64,000 nucleotides of DNA from Spisula solida (GCA_947247005.1 OX365951.1:35174899-35238898); one strand, 5' to 3'. Positions 42,101-50,302 are shown, counted from the first letter of the stretch. Made by a program: numbers and translations. The notes: a model not told the origin generated them from the sequence alone.

Positions 42101-44680
42101 AGATGATCAATGGTCGGCGTCGTTTACATCAAACATTATTATGAATACGTCCGTTCTGTTTTATTTCGTTGGCGGTCGACAACTCGCAAATGCTTTAAAA
42201 ATAAGTTTTACATTTTATAAAACCTTACAGTATAAGCTTTTAAAACAAGCTTTAATGAACAAAATCGATCGAAAATTAGATTAATGTTTGATGATTTTCG
42301 ACCGTTGATTGAATTTTTATTTGGTAAAAAACGGGATATTTTAAACTTACTTTTACGCGGAACGGATTCTTACTCGTCGCCGTGGATTTAATAACTAGGG
42401 TATCGTGATGAATGTTGTATTAATAGACAGGCATATATCTCTGCTTCATTACAAGCTTTAAATATTTAAAATCGGATAATAGATACGCAAATTATGAGGT
42501 CTTACATAAAGCAGGGTAGAATTTGACTAGTGCGTTTTACGCTTAACACGGTAACATTGTTAAGCGGCAGCATATTTACACCTTTTACATACGTTAATAT
42601 AGAGTGTCATATACATTTAATTAACATGCGTGATTACACCTACTTTCTATGGATGCCTAACATGTATATAAAAAACACTATATACAACATAGAATAAACC
42701 TACATTCTACGGATGCCGCCCTAACACTATACAACATAGAATACACCTACATTCTATGGATGCAGGAAAAACATAATAATAGGGTGCTATTGTTTTCTTC
42801 ATTAATATAATGAAGTTGAAACAATGTATATATCTTTAGTTATGCGTTTGGTATCACACTTGGCTATCCTTTACGCAATCGTTCACCTCTGCATCAACAT
42901 TGCTATGCTGTCAGTTTCCTTACACAGCTGGGAAAAATATCATAAACGTTTAATTTGTCTGTCAAAAAACGTACATTTTGTACATTGTATAAAGGACATT
43001 GATAAAGGCCAGAAATAGGATAGAGCTAAAACCGATTCCTGCGATTACAGAAGCCAGACCTATTGATATACCATCCACAACTGTTTTCTAAGTTTTTTAT
43101 CACATAAAAGCTTTGATCCAATTAAGGAAATTGTCCACACATGGCCCATCTTACTCTAATTGGATGTTTTGGCAGTCCATTTCGTTTTTTTCTTGTCCCC
43201 GTATGTCTCCATTATTTAGTCAAACCTTGTACTGTCGTTTTGATTATGTACAACTCTGTGTTTAACTGTAGGTAAACTGGCAGGTACATTTACACAAATA
43301 TATCGGTTTTTAATAAGGTGTTATGAGGTATTGATATATATTGTCTGTTATGTAACACGTTTTGAGTGTTGTTCCTTCTATGTTCATGTTATTGTTGTTG
43401 GTGTCGTGTGTATCATGGAGGATACCATAAGACGTACTATTACTATAGAGAACGTCGGGAACCAGACCAGAAATATGCTTGCCTTTTTACGGAAGTAAAC
43501 AATGCGATTAACTGCCTCACAAATTGCCTTGTAACGGAACGGTAATATTGGTCAGACACCCCTAAACCTTTACAACAGTGCCTGTCACTGTAAACGTGAT
43601 GAACCATAGACAACTAGCATGAAATCAGCGGTTAAGCGGGGATACGATGCCGCCATTGTTTTTGTATAAACAAAGCCACGTGCTCAAGAAAATACTGTTA
43701 ACAAATTTACTATCACCATGTGACGTTAAAAAATGTTCAGTCACGTGGTACCATGGACGTAACGGAAAAACTGTTCCATGTTAACAATACGAAAAAATGT
43801 GGGTTGATAACATATAATATCATATGAATGTGATCTAGACTTTGGTGCACGTTGTTATCTATCACAGTCACAGTGTATGTGTTATTACCAATCGTTCGCA
43901 GCAAATACAGTATTGCAGCAGAACGAAATTCTCATCCATCATACGCATATTGAATTTCCGAGAATATTTCAAACAAATTAAATCTGCTATATGAAATAAA
44001 AAGTAAATTGAATGATTTCGAATGACACGTCAATATCTCTATTTAAATATCGTCACAAAATTGTAACTTAATTAAACCTCGAAAGTATAAATTCATAATT
44101 GATCAATGCGTTTCATCTGAGACACAGGAGACTTGTAAATCGAGTGGCTTCCGAGAATGGCATGTTATCAAGTCTAGCCAGGTGAATGTTTAATTATAAA
44201 TATTACAACGCTGGCTTAGAATTAGAAGGTCGTAAGTACAAAATCAATATTTTGAGAAACCAAGAAATACTGTCTGAAAACTACTCTTTACTTATGGAAA
44301 ATCGAGCCTTTTAAACTTCCATTTGGTCAACATAACCACTTTTTTATGAGAAGCGTCTTGAGCTGCAGCTTTTAAATATGTATACACGAGTCTTATAAGG
44401 TAATTACGACCTTCTAATTGTAACCCAGCGACATGTTTGTTAAACTTCAATACCGGTAGGTTATTTGCATCATCAATTTAGAAGAAGTAAAGGTCGCTAT
44501 TCAGTCTGTATCAATGTATTGTTTCCGAAATATATCTTACCAAATTAATTATATTATGTAGTGCAATGCCGACTTTGACTTGGACGGTGTGTTCGTTGCC
44601 ACACTTTGGTAGCATTTGTGTTGTGTAGTTTTCAAACATTCCATGGAATAGATCATTCAACTTCACAGGATCCTCTTCAC
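20761..44680 (-). CDS. Nicotinic acetylcholine receptor alpha-type subunit (8 exons, lacks signal-peptide exon)
   Basis: Cys-loop ligand-gated cation channel subunit of the plasma membrane. Exons, 5' to 3' on -: 44680-44541, 40550-40506, 38268-38162, 35547-35408, 27958-27845, 22362-22081, 21703-21474, 21132-20761. Phases join throughout (1430 nt to TAA, about 475 aa). Features in order: N-terminal helix ([12 protein letters not shown]), loop D Trp (TTWIRL), WND..L.WN, loop A (WVPDITLYD), a 13-spaced Cys-loop ([15 protein letters not shown]), loop B (SSWSYHG), loop C with vicinal cysteines ([11 protein letters not shown]), M1, M2 with the cation-filter GEK, M3, a cytoplasmic loop of about 100 residues with an amphipathic helix, and M4. 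CC marks an alpha-type subunit. Exon sizes, including the 45-nt micro-exon, follow the ancient nAChR gene plan. The first exon lies upstream and was not found. Confidence 0.94.
21133..22080 (-). other. Two short nAChR introns
   Basis: Introns 21133-21473 and 21704-22080. Nothing recognised within them. Confidence 0.5.
21474..21703 (-). CDS. nAChR exon: M3 and start of cytoplasmic loop
   Basis: Acceptor ctctttcag, donor gtaagt. Phase 1 in, 0 out. Encodes [19 protein letters not shown] (M3), then [11 protein letters not shown], the conserved stretch after M3. Confidence 0.94.
22081..22362 (-). CDS. nAChR exon: loop C, M1, M2
   Basis: Acceptor gattttag, donor gtaaca. Phase 1 in and out. Encodes [20 protein letters not shown]1 ([14 protein letters not shown]) and M2 ([17 protein letters not shown]). 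The residue at M2 position 4' is Glu. Confidence 0.96.
22823..23828. repeat. Molluscan dispersed repeat, locally tandem, split by a MITE
   Basis: Diverged rounds of gtgacctctagagcgtaaac, gacctagtttttgacccc and cacattgtggccaagtgtca. I recognise this as a very abundant bivalve repeat family. The hAT MITE at 23279-23699 interrupts it. Confidence 0.75.
23279..23699. mobile_element. hAT-type MITE, 421 bp, with 8-bp target duplication
   Basis: Ends TAGTGATG...CATCACTA are perfect 8-bp inverted repeats with weaker similarity beyond (gtaccgat / catcggt). The 8-bp direct repeat ctagagcg flanks it exactly at 23271-23278 and 23700-23707. An 8-bp duplication and TAG-type ends are hAT hallmarks. No transposase frame is present. 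Confidence 0.88.
23840..24690. repeat. Degenerate tandem array, about 165-bp unit, roughly five to six rounds
   Basis: Recurring order of cttgacgggcatcat(c), cacagtat, attcattttaagtttcatg, ctagttacaaagaaatg, gaatggacgggc and aatcaagggcaataactct. The units differ by substitutions and small gaps, so the array is old. Confidence 0.75.
24838..25974. repeat. Diverged direct-repeat pair
   Basis: Copies at 24838-25005 and 25829-25974 share attgttgtaccta, ttgctctat, tctcgcacatt, ttaattc, acgggtttta and gatatggt. The second copy lies inside the TIR element at 25118-26046; the first lies outside it. Confidence 0.6.
25118..26046. mobile_element. TIR element, 929 bp, non-autonomous
   Basis: agagctgtcattga at 25118-25131 is the exact reverse complement of 26033-26046. 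The inside is AT-rich, contains several cgat-rich palindromic stretches near both ends, and has no long reading frame. A target duplication is not clear. Possibly hAT-related. Confidence 0.55.
27551..27775. mobile_element. MITE family A, copy 2
   Basis: Starts gctggcttagaattagaagg and ends ctctaattctaagccagc. About 225 bp and non-coding. Its inner part is inverted relative to copies 3 and 4 and matches copy 5. Confidence 0.85.
27845..27958 (-). CDS. nAChR exon: loop B region
   Basis: Acceptor tatttacag, donor gtaacc. Phase 1 in and out. Encodes [14 protein letters not shown] to NGEWRLIG; the Trp of SSWSY is the loop B aromatic residue. Confidence 0.95.
27959..29230 (-). other. nAChR intron upstream of the transposon insertion
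   Basis: No exon seen. Fragments of the dispersed repeat described at 20292 occur at about 28530-28600, and a good copy at 29107-29230 runs directly into the left transposon end. Confidence 0.55.
29107..29230. repeat. Dispersed repeat copy abutting the transposon
   Basis: Matches 20292-20430 (ctcaacttaaccagccgag, ggcacaatgcccaactgaac). It stops exactly at the left transposon end, and the sequence after the right end does not obviously continue it. Confidence 0.7.
29424..29633 (+). CDS. Transposase exon 1: THAP zinc finger
   Basis: Start ATG in the context gaaaagaaATGG, donor gtaaat, phase 0. Encodes [13 protein letters not shown] to YVCTK, with FIPFPKP, a THAP signature. The final zinc-binding His is the first residue of exon 2. 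Confidence 0.85.
29634..30661 (+). other. Transposase intron 1
   Basis: No exon seen. Near 30285-30330 there is a tRNA A-box-like string (tagcccagtggtgtaa), but no convincing B box follows. Confidence 0.4.
30662..30816 (+). CDS. Transposase exon 2: end of THAP finger and basic linker
   Basis: Acceptor gaattttcag, donor gtgagt, phase 0 in and 2 out. Encodes [18 protein letters not shown], the conserved THAP C-terminus, then PPKRRP and PPKKRR, possible nuclear localisation signals. Confidence 0.85.
31149..31237 (+). CDS. Transposase exon 3
   Basis: Acceptor aattttag, donor gtataa, phase 2 in and 1 out. Encodes a short acidic linker. It ends 13 bases before the stop codon of the opposite-strand nuclease. 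Confidence 0.7.
31251..32036 (-). CDS. Nuclease exon 4: YqaJ catalytic domain
   Basis: Acceptor aaatttcag, phase 0; TAG at 31253-31251. It lies wholly inside transposase intron 3 (31238-32159) on the other strand. All PD-(D/E)XK motif residues are present. Confidence 0.9.
   Translation of the reverse strand: MQLIRNDVGPVHNQTDCGVIDFPVDSAVPIPACVTTNKDKWSHLTLTRDAALLLERNTRDQSACDTWHKEREHRLTASTFGRIIMRKASVNEKFLNSLICPRPFTCPATSYGLNSEKVAINMYRKKTGNHVHDCGFMVNPEFPFIGATPDGIVCDDGQSGIMEVKCPFSIRDWTIETALESYARKSTLFLEKKDNEILLKRNHAYWYQVQGQLLVSGAKFCDFITFTRQDLVIERIYPDVNTMSMMLEKLCNTYCLYIAKK
31251..34852 (-). CDS. SWIM-YqaJ nuclease of the ISL2EU element, intact
   Basis: Exons, 5' to 3' on -: 34852-34581, 34257-34024, 33399-33258, 32036-31251; 1434 nt, 477 aa, all junctions GT-AG and in phase. 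ATG sits in a good context (aaacATGGCG). A SWIM zinc finger (C86, C88, C96, H98: CSCKSGASGQCAH) precedes a lambda-exonuclease-like YqaJ domain, with RLTASTFG (about 291), GATPDG (Asp366), IMEVKC (Glu379, Lys381) and YWYQVQGQ (about 423), the expected PD-(D/E)XK residues. In this transposon superfamily the nuclease is encoded beside the transposase; its exact role in transposition is not settled. No stop or frameshift seen. It is read in the sense direction of the host receptor gene. Confidence 0.88.
32160..33247 (+). pseudogene. Transposase exon 4: coiled coil, stop, DDE domain
   Basis: Acceptor tgttttcag, phase 1 in. Reads 44 codons to the TAA at 32294-32296, then 316 open codons to TGA at 33245-33247. 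Ends 10 bases before the nuclease exon 3 donor side (33258). Confidence 0.85.
33258..33399 (-). CDS. Nuclease exon 3
   Basis: Acceptor ttttttcag, donor gtatgt. Phase 2 in, 0 out. Encodes a linker between the SWIM and YqaJ domains (ending SALAYQ). Confidence 0.85.
33600..33945 (-). repeat. tRNA-derived SINE inside nuclease intron 2
   Basis: On the - strand: ggtcgtggatggttagtgca (A box region) near 33940, then gggtttgaatccca (B box) near 33880, with an unrelated body below. The spacing suits a tRNA-derived SINE. It lies in intron 33400-34023, so it was probably acquired by the transposon after it took its present form. Confidence 0.5.
34024..34257 (-). CDS. Nuclease exon 2: end of SWIM finger
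   Basis: Acceptor tacttcag, donor gtgaat. Phase 2 in and out. Starts [12 protein letters not shown], which completes the SWIM finger, then a Pro/Lys-rich linker. Confidence 0.87.
34581..34852 (-). CDS. Nuclease exon 1: start and first half of SWIM finger
   Basis: Starts [20 protein letters not shown] and ends EAFCSCKS before donor gtaagt (phase 2). The start codon is only 103 bases from the right transposon end. Confidence 0.87.
35408..35547 (-). CDS. nAChR exon: loop E and Cys-loop
   Basis: Acceptor tcttacag, donor gtacgt. Phase 2 in, 1 out. Encodes [13 protein letters not shown], then the Cys-loop [14 protein letters not shown], whose last Cys codon is completed by the next exon. Confidence 0.95.
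37895..38130. mobile_element. MITE family A, copy 3
   Basis: Starts cactggcttagaattagaat and ends taattataagccagtg; the palindromic ends extend to atatca / tgatat. About 236 bp, non-coding, ending 31 bases below the nAChR exon at 38162. Confidence 0.85.
38162..38268 (-). CDS. nAChR exon: loop A
   Basis: Acceptor tacatttag, donor gtatgt. Phase 0 in, 2 out. Encodes [15 protein letters not shown] and [11 protein letters not shown]. Its 107-nt size is close to the conserved nAChR exon 4 (about 110 nt). Confidence 0.95.
38269..39718 (-). other. nAChR intron, little recognised
   Basis: A fragment of the dispersed repeat (cagggacggccgcac) lies near 38424. A short aagtc tandem (four rounds) occurs at about 39600-39621. 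No exon seen. Confidence 0.45.
39719..39842. repeat. 124-bp palindrome made of two facing TIRs
   Basis: Left arm ttgtcggtgaataaaac...ttaaatcac faces gtgatttaa...gttttattcaccgacaa with a few mismatches; centre gagtgcgtagaac. This is a head-to-head junction of two ends of the TIR family described at 39781. Confidence 0.85.
39781..40747. mobile_element. TIR pair enclosing an nAChR exon
   Basis: Left end (gtgatttaattttccgc, then gttttattcaccgacaaaa) is matched by an inverted end at 40681-40747. The left 600 bases recur in inverted orientation at 46634-47257. The nAChR micro-exon at 40506-40550 lies between the two ends in a part not shared with the second copy, so this may be two separate fragments rather than one element. 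Confidence 0.6.
40506..40550 (-). CDS. nAChR 45-nt micro-exon (loop D)
   Basis: Acceptor tattccag, donor gtgagt, phase 0 both sides. Encodes 15 residues, [15 protein letters not shown]. Size and the WIR motif fit the conserved 45-nt exon 3 of nAChR genes, and it joins IINL to IWND in frame. Confidence 0.88.
40770..41200. repeat. Degenerate tandem repeats, about 65-bp unit, left flank of the foldback
   Basis: Four to five rounds of ttctatgtt, tatagtgttgttatagaca, tgttagtgtggcatcaata and gaatgtaggt. Inverted rounds of the same unit continue at 41060-41160 and beyond the right arm at 42640-42770. Confidence 0.65.
41202..42632. mobile_element. Foldback element with arms of about 470-490 bp
   Basis: 41202-41691 and 42168-42632 are reverse complements with few substitutions and two small indels (for example cacggtgacgagtaagaatc against its inverted copy at 42366-42385; cgagtt/aactcg-type ends at the inner side). 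The centre, about 475 bases, is unique and has no transposase. Long arms with subterminal tandem repeats resemble foldback-type DNA transposons. Confidence 0.85.
42770..44209 (-). other. nAChR intron, nothing recognised
   Basis: AT-rich sequence between the foldback element and MITE copy 4. No exon or clear repeat boundary. Confidence 0.45.
44210..44429. mobile_element. MITE family A, copy 4
   Basis: Starts gctggcttagaattagaagg and ends cttctaattgtaacccagc. Same inner orientation as copy 3 (cttatggaaaa, then aagcgtcttga). 220 bp, non-coding. Confidence 0.85.
44541..44680 (-). CDS. nAChR exon: N-terminal helix and beta-1 strand
   Basis: Acceptor ataatttcag, donor gtaaga. Phase 1 in, 0 out. 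Encodes [19 protein letters not shown], then [15 protein letters not shown]. The same frame stays open up to 44879, but the strong acceptor and the family exon plan favour a start at 44680. Confidence 0.92.
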
Positions 44681-46111
44681 CTGAAATTATACACCTACGC
44701 TGTAATATCAATGGTATATTTGGGTAATAAATAACTTGATACACTTGCCACAAATTAGATGTATTCCAAACCAGATGCCTCCAGCGAATTCTCCGGATCG
44801 TATGGTCGAACACTGTAGCCAACAAAGTCATACATGAACAAACAGACGCAACCCTTCTGTCAATCGGGACATAAGACAAAATACAATGACGTTATATTGG
44901 ACATGTACTTCGTATGGAAGAAACAATCAAACCCTGGGTTACAATGAGACGGTCTGCTACTTGGTATCGGAGACGCAGACGTCAAATGAAATCTGGAAGA
45001 GGTTGGGGGCAGGAGGTTTTACCATCTTATAAACGAATTTTTAAAACCGTGAGTCGTATAATTACAAAATAAAAAACGAAAACAATCAAATTTGGATAAA
45101 TCAGTACATTCAATACAAAACAATGTCTAATATAAGAATTCGATTGAATCTGCCATTAATGACGTAGTTTACAAACTCCGGAACTTGTCTGTAGATGATA
45201 ATCTTATGTACACTAATCTTAACAGTAAAAGCAACCTGTATATGATAGACGCATGCTCAATGACTCACATTTGCCAAACGGTACGAGTGATGTTTAACCT
45301 ATATTTGAACATAATTGAACATTGAGTATGTGCATGCATTTCACAACACAGTACAATTGTGCCTATTCAATCATGTATAGCAATGTATCAAGTGATATAA
45401 ACAAACAATATACATGTAGAATGTGTATGTATATGTCATTTCTTTAGAACAAAATCAACTATTGGATAGAGGGTGTTTATCTTTTGCCTTTTTGAAGACA
45501 AAACCTCCTAGTGCTGATGCTTACAATTTTCTTCTCTAATCGACGTTTCACTAGTTTCCAGGTTTAAATTATATTGATGCTTCATCAGTAGACTTCGGTA
45601 TCCACTGTTTGGGAATAATATACTTCCCAGTCTGTTGGGCTACATGAAGTTCAGTATTGGTGAAACAACCTGCCTATGGCATGCCATCAGGAAAATGACG
45701 TGTTACAATTGTATCAAAAACCAACTTTTAAACCTTTTGCATCAATAAAATATGCATTTACTTTTGTCAATCAATTTGTGTACCACTTTTCCATAATATC
45801 AAACACAAGACCATGTCATTAAAGCGGCTGCGAACACACCAAGCTTAACTAACTTCATATAATACCTATCAGCCTGACCCTTTCTAAAATAGCAGACTAT
45901 ATCTATATAATATTTCCTCCAATATATACTACTTAACACTTAACACATTTTCTTACATGGTGCAATATAAATAAATCGAGTTTATTGTGTTAGTATGACA
46001 AAATGCAATGTTCAAATATAAGTTGAACACCTCTCGTATTATTAACACGAATCAATACGTAAATAACAAGATATGTTTTTAAAACACGTCTGCCCCAATG
46101 GCAGCCAAATA
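44681..46111. other. Upstream nAChR intron or flank
   Basis: The signal-peptide exon should lie somewhere above 44680 on the - strand. I could not identify it here or elsewhere. No repeat recognised. Confidence 0.4.
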
Positions 46112-46340
46112 GTCAGACATGATACCGGTCACAGTTACTTTGACCTTTGATCTACTTACTTCACAATCAATCTGGGTCATCTACTGTTGATGACCACCCT
46201 CCATTCAAAGTTTGAAATCCTTAAGCTAATCGTTTTTAAGTTACTGAACATAAATCAGTTGGTCTACCGACCAACAGACCGACCGACATGTGCAAAACAA
46301 TATACGCCCTCATCAAAGATGTTAGCGGGGGCATAATAAA
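46112..46340 (-). repeat. Molluscan dispersed repeat, inverted copy
   Basis: Reverse orientation of the repeat at 4748-4985: tgggtcatctac, tttgatgagggcgtat (on -), and runs of gaccgacc. Ends at gcgggggcata. Confidence 0.7.
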
Positions 46341-46633
46341 GTTAAAACATGTATTGTAGACATAGACCATTGCCCTATTTATTAAATGTATCACCAGAGG
46401 TACATATATGCGACAATGACATGTAACACAGGGAGTGTTCATGAATACTGGAAACTATTGCTTGATATACAATTAAATGGAAATCGTTACATGTATACCT
46501 TATGCTATTACATATACCAGAGCAAAGCAGTTAAGAACATACATGTATATCATTGCTAACAGATCTAATAAGCTACAAAACATAATTTATTTACTACCCA
46601 GGCTGCAACCACTACCCAGGCTGCAACCACTGT

Positions 46634-47257
46634 CAATATGTTGAATTCTAACACGATCTGCGGATTAATCCATTAAACATAGAGCAGACCAAGCCATTTA
46701 TTATTACCGCAATAAAGCACGGTATCAAATTGGCTGTTACTATTAACGCCCCGTATCACGTGACCAATTTATGAATGAATGAACGTAAACTTTATAGTAA
46801 AACTTTGACGGTCCGCGAGTTCCACGAGTATCCAGTGTTACAGCTTTGACGCATCTATTTTTAGAAACTCCAATAAATTCTCGAAATAAGATTCATAAAA
46901 ACTTCTGATAATCAATTCATTTATATTTTTCATTTCATGAAATAGATACACTATACTCGTGTTATTAAAATTGTTTCAATGTTTAAAAGGTGTTATTTCC
47001 TTCAGAAAATTACGAAGGTCGTTTTCATTAACGAGGGAGGTAATTGTACCAGCTAATAAGCCACACAATTTCAGCGTGGAATTATGTTAAATGTCAAATG
47101 GGTGAAAATGGAATGCGCGAAGTTAAATAGTGCGGGATATTATTGTATTTAGAATCGAAATAAAAACACTGTTCTTGTATTTTGTCGGTGAATAAAACAT
47201 GGGCACTCGTTCGGATGCGGAAAATTAAATCACTCGTGCTACGCACTCGTGACTTAA
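46634..47257 (-). mobile_element. Second, truncated copy of the TIR family at 39781
   Basis: Inverted match to 39785-40386 along its length (taacacgatctgcggatta, ccccgtatcacgtgacc, acgagggaggtaattgtacc, caccgacaaaata on -). It keeps one TIR end (47190-47257) and stops where the other copy becomes unique. Confidence 0.8.
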
Positions 47258-47391
47258 CAACTGAAATCAAATCACCCCATGTCAGAAGCATTTGGAATAA
47301 TATTCAACTGTAAGGAAATTAGGTTTCAAGCAAAATATAAACTAGAATTATCACTGTCGTGAACAAGGCCCCGTGGTAGCATGTCGTTAGA

Positions 47392-47414
47392 GGGGGGGGG
47401 GGGGGGGGGGGGGG
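47392..47414 (+). repeat. Run of 23 G
   Basis: Uninterrupted G homopolymer after gtcgttaga. It could form G-quadruplexes and is prone to length error. Confidence 0.95.
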
Positions 47415-47559
47415 TTGATGCCTGAAATAAAGTAATTCACTCCCTTCTAAAATTCAATTAAAGTTGTTTGACAAGCGCAGGTTTAATTTCCTACATAGAA
47501 ACCATGATGAACTTTGACTTTTATAAAGTTTGGAAATATCTTTGACAGACTAATTTTGC

Positions 47560-48220
47560 ACACTGAATTCATGAAATCATGACATTGCCCTGTTCCTGAT
47601 CGGCCAATATTGTTTGCAAGATGGAAATACACAAAACAGAACTACATTAATCTGTTTGTTTTGTGTGCAAGTGTTAAGTGGAATCAGTCAAAAATTATTA
47701 AAGTTTTAAAGAGTTGTCGCCCTCTGCTAAAAATGTGTATATGGTTTTTGCTCCACATACATGTACTTATTGTCGTAGTCAATAGAAGTGAGTATAGCAA
47801 GTTTCATTTAAATATCTTGAACCATTTTTTAACTTTGACCAATGTTATAGTTTTTGAAGCTGAAAAGGAGCACAAGTCAAAATTTATAAAAGCTAGAGTT
47901 GTTGCCCTTTGCTAAAGATAAGCGTATTATCACTGGTAATAATTATAGCAAGTTTCATTTGAATATCTACTATCGTTGTGAAGTTACGAAGAAAAAAAAA
48001 GATGAAAAATGAGTAAATTTGAATTTAACAAAGGGCCATAATTCATTCTTCCAATATTGTAGCTAGAGTAATGTCACTTGTCATAAAATAGTGTGTTGTT
48101 GTTGTGAGCTTATGTTTAATATCTCAAGTTGATATCTTCAATGGTTTTCAAGTTATCAAGAAAAAAAGTCCGGACAGACGGACGGACGGACGGACAGGGT
48201 GATTACTATAGGGCCCTAAA
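47560..48220. repeat. Dispersed repeat ending in a gacggacg tract
   Basis: Diverged rounds of gttgtcgccct(c/t)tgctaaa, tatagcaagtttcattt and gaatatct, ending with cggacagacggacggacgg. This resembles a widespread bivalve repeat family. Confidence 0.6.
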
Positions 48221-48313
48221 AAGTTACAGTGTCTATATTTTGTCTGATGTAGAAATTAAGTAACATTCAACACATGAGACGTAAACACGTCAAAAGGTGA
48301 GGCACAGTCTAAC

Positions 48314-48404
48314 ATGGCTCAAATCGCAAACAGAATCGACGATTATTTTGGCAAAACTCGGCTTATCAAACTGGAAGATAAATTACTAAACGCAGAATAT
48401 CAAA
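48314..48404 (+). CDS. Orphan first-exon candidate
   Basis: ATG in the context taacATGGCT, then 30 open codons (begins MAQIANRIDDYFGKTRL, Lys- and Leu-rich, ending NAEYQ) up to a good donor (gtatgt). I recognise no family and found no second exon. It may be the remnant of a gene or transposon, or chance. Confidence 0.2.
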
Positions 48405-48578
48405 GTATGTATTACTTACGTTACGTAGATGTGTGTTAAGAAAACACTACACTTGTGTGTCGCAACTTTTGACGTTATGTCTTGAACATTAATTCATATC
48501 GATTTTTAAGTTGAACAATGTTTGAATTTATCGGAAACTACTTTTGTTCCCTAGATTTGGCTTAAATTTTAATGTTCG

Positions 48579-50302
48579 TGAAGTTAGCAGGCTAGCGGCC
48601 TAGCGGCCTAACAGCGTGAAGTTGGCGGCCTAGCAGCCTAGCGGCCTAGCAGCGTGAAGTTGGCGGCCTAGCAGCCTAGCGGCCTAGCAGCGTGAAGTTG
48701 GCGGCCTAGCAGCCTAGCGGCCTAGCAGCGTGAAGTTGGCGGCCTAGCAGCCTAGCAGCGTGAAGTTGGCGGCCTAGCAGCCTAGCAGCCTAGCAGCGTG
48801 AAGTTGGCGGCCTAGCAGCCTAGCGGCCTAGCAGCGTGAAGTTGGCGGCCTAGCGGCCTAGCGAAGTTGGCAGTCGAAAAAAAATTGTGAAGTTGGCGGC
48901 CTAGCGGCCTAGCGGCCTAGCGGCCTAGCGTTCTAGCGGCCCAGCGGCCTAGCGGCCTAGCGATCCAGCGGCCTAACAAAGTTGGCAGTCGAAAAAAAAA
49001 AAAAAAAAAAAAAATTGTGAAGTTGGCGGCCTAGCGGCCTAGCGTTCTAGCGGCCCAGCGGCCTAGCGGCCTAGCGATCCAGCGGCCTAACAAAGTTGGC
49101 AGTCGAAAAAAAAAAAAAAAAAAAAAAATGTGAAGTTGGCGGCCTAGCGGCCTAGCGGCCTAGCGTTCTAGCGGCCCAGCGGCCTAGCGGCCTAGCGATC
49201 CAGCGGCCTAACAAAGTTGGCAGTCGAAAAAAAAAAAAAAAAAAAAAAAAAATTGTGAAGTTGGCGGCCTAGCGGCCTAGCGGCCTAGCGTTCTAGCGGC
49301 CCAGCGGCCTAGCGGCCTAGCGATCCAGCGGCCTAACAAAGTTGGCAGTCGAAAAAAAAAAAAAAAAAAAAAAAATTGTGAAGTTGGCGGCCTAGCGGCC
49401 TAGCGGCCTAGCGTTCTAGCGGCCCAGCGGCCTAGCGGCCTAGCGATCCAGCGGCCTAACAAAGTTGGCAGTCGAAAAAAAAAAAAAAAAAAAAAAATTG
49501 TGAAGTTGGCGGCCTAGCGGCCTAGCGGCCTAGCGGCCTAGCGGCCTAGCGTTCTAGCGGCCCAGCGGCATAGCGGCCTAGCGATCCAGCGGCCTAACAA
49601 AGTTGGCAGTCGAAAAAAAAAAAAAAAAAAAAAATTGAAGTTGGCGGCCTAGCGGCCTAGCGGCCTAGCGTTCTAGCGGCCCAGCGGCCTAGCGGCCTAG
49701 CGATCCAGCGGCCTAACAAAGTTGGCAGTACAAAAAAAAAAAAAAAAAAAAAAAAATGTGAAGTTGGCGGCCTAGCGGCCTAGCGTTCTAGCGGCCTAGC
49801 GGCCTAGCGATCCAGCGGCCTAACAAAGTTGGCAGTCGAAAAAAAAAAAAAAAAAAAAAAAAAATTGTGAAGTTGGCGGCCTAGCGGCCTAGCGTTCTAG
49901 CGGCCCAGCGGCCTAGCGGCCTAGCGATCCAGCGGCCTAACAAAGTTGGCAGTCGAAAAAAAAAAAAAAAAAGGGGAAGTTGGCGGCCTAGCGGCCTAGC
50001 GTTCTAGCGTTCTAGCGGCCCAGCGGCCTAGCGGCCTAGCGATCCAGCGGCCTAACAAAGTTGGCAGTCGGAAAAAAAAAAAAAAAAAATTGTGAAGTTG
50101 GCGGCCTAGCGGCCTAGCGGCCTAGCGTTCTAGCGGCCTAGCGGCCTAGCGATCCAGCGGCCTAACAAAGTTGGCAGTCGAAAAAAAAAAAAATTGTGAA
50201 GTTGGCGGCCTAGCGGCCTAGCGGTCTAGCGGCCCAGCGGCCTAGCGGCCTAGCGATCCAGCGGCCTAACAAAGTTGGCAGTCGAAAAAAAAAATTGTGA
50301 AG
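48579..50302 (+). repeat. Composite minisatellite with oligo(A) tracts, 1.7 kb
   Basis: First part (48617-48860): about seven units of roughly 38 bp, gtgaagttggcggcctagca-type. Second part (48870-50302): about twelve higher-order units of 105-135 bp, each made of several 10-mers (gcggcctagc, variants gcgttctagc, gcggcccagc, gcgatccagc), then aacaaagttggcagtcg, then 9-28 A. The 10-mer number and A-tract length vary between units. No reading frame is implied. Confidence 0.95.

Noticed and set aside
48579..50302. CRISPR-like alternation of repeats and spacers
   Set aside because: The 'spacers' are oligo(A) tracts and the repeats vary in length and 10-mer count; the host is an animal. It is a composite minisatellite.
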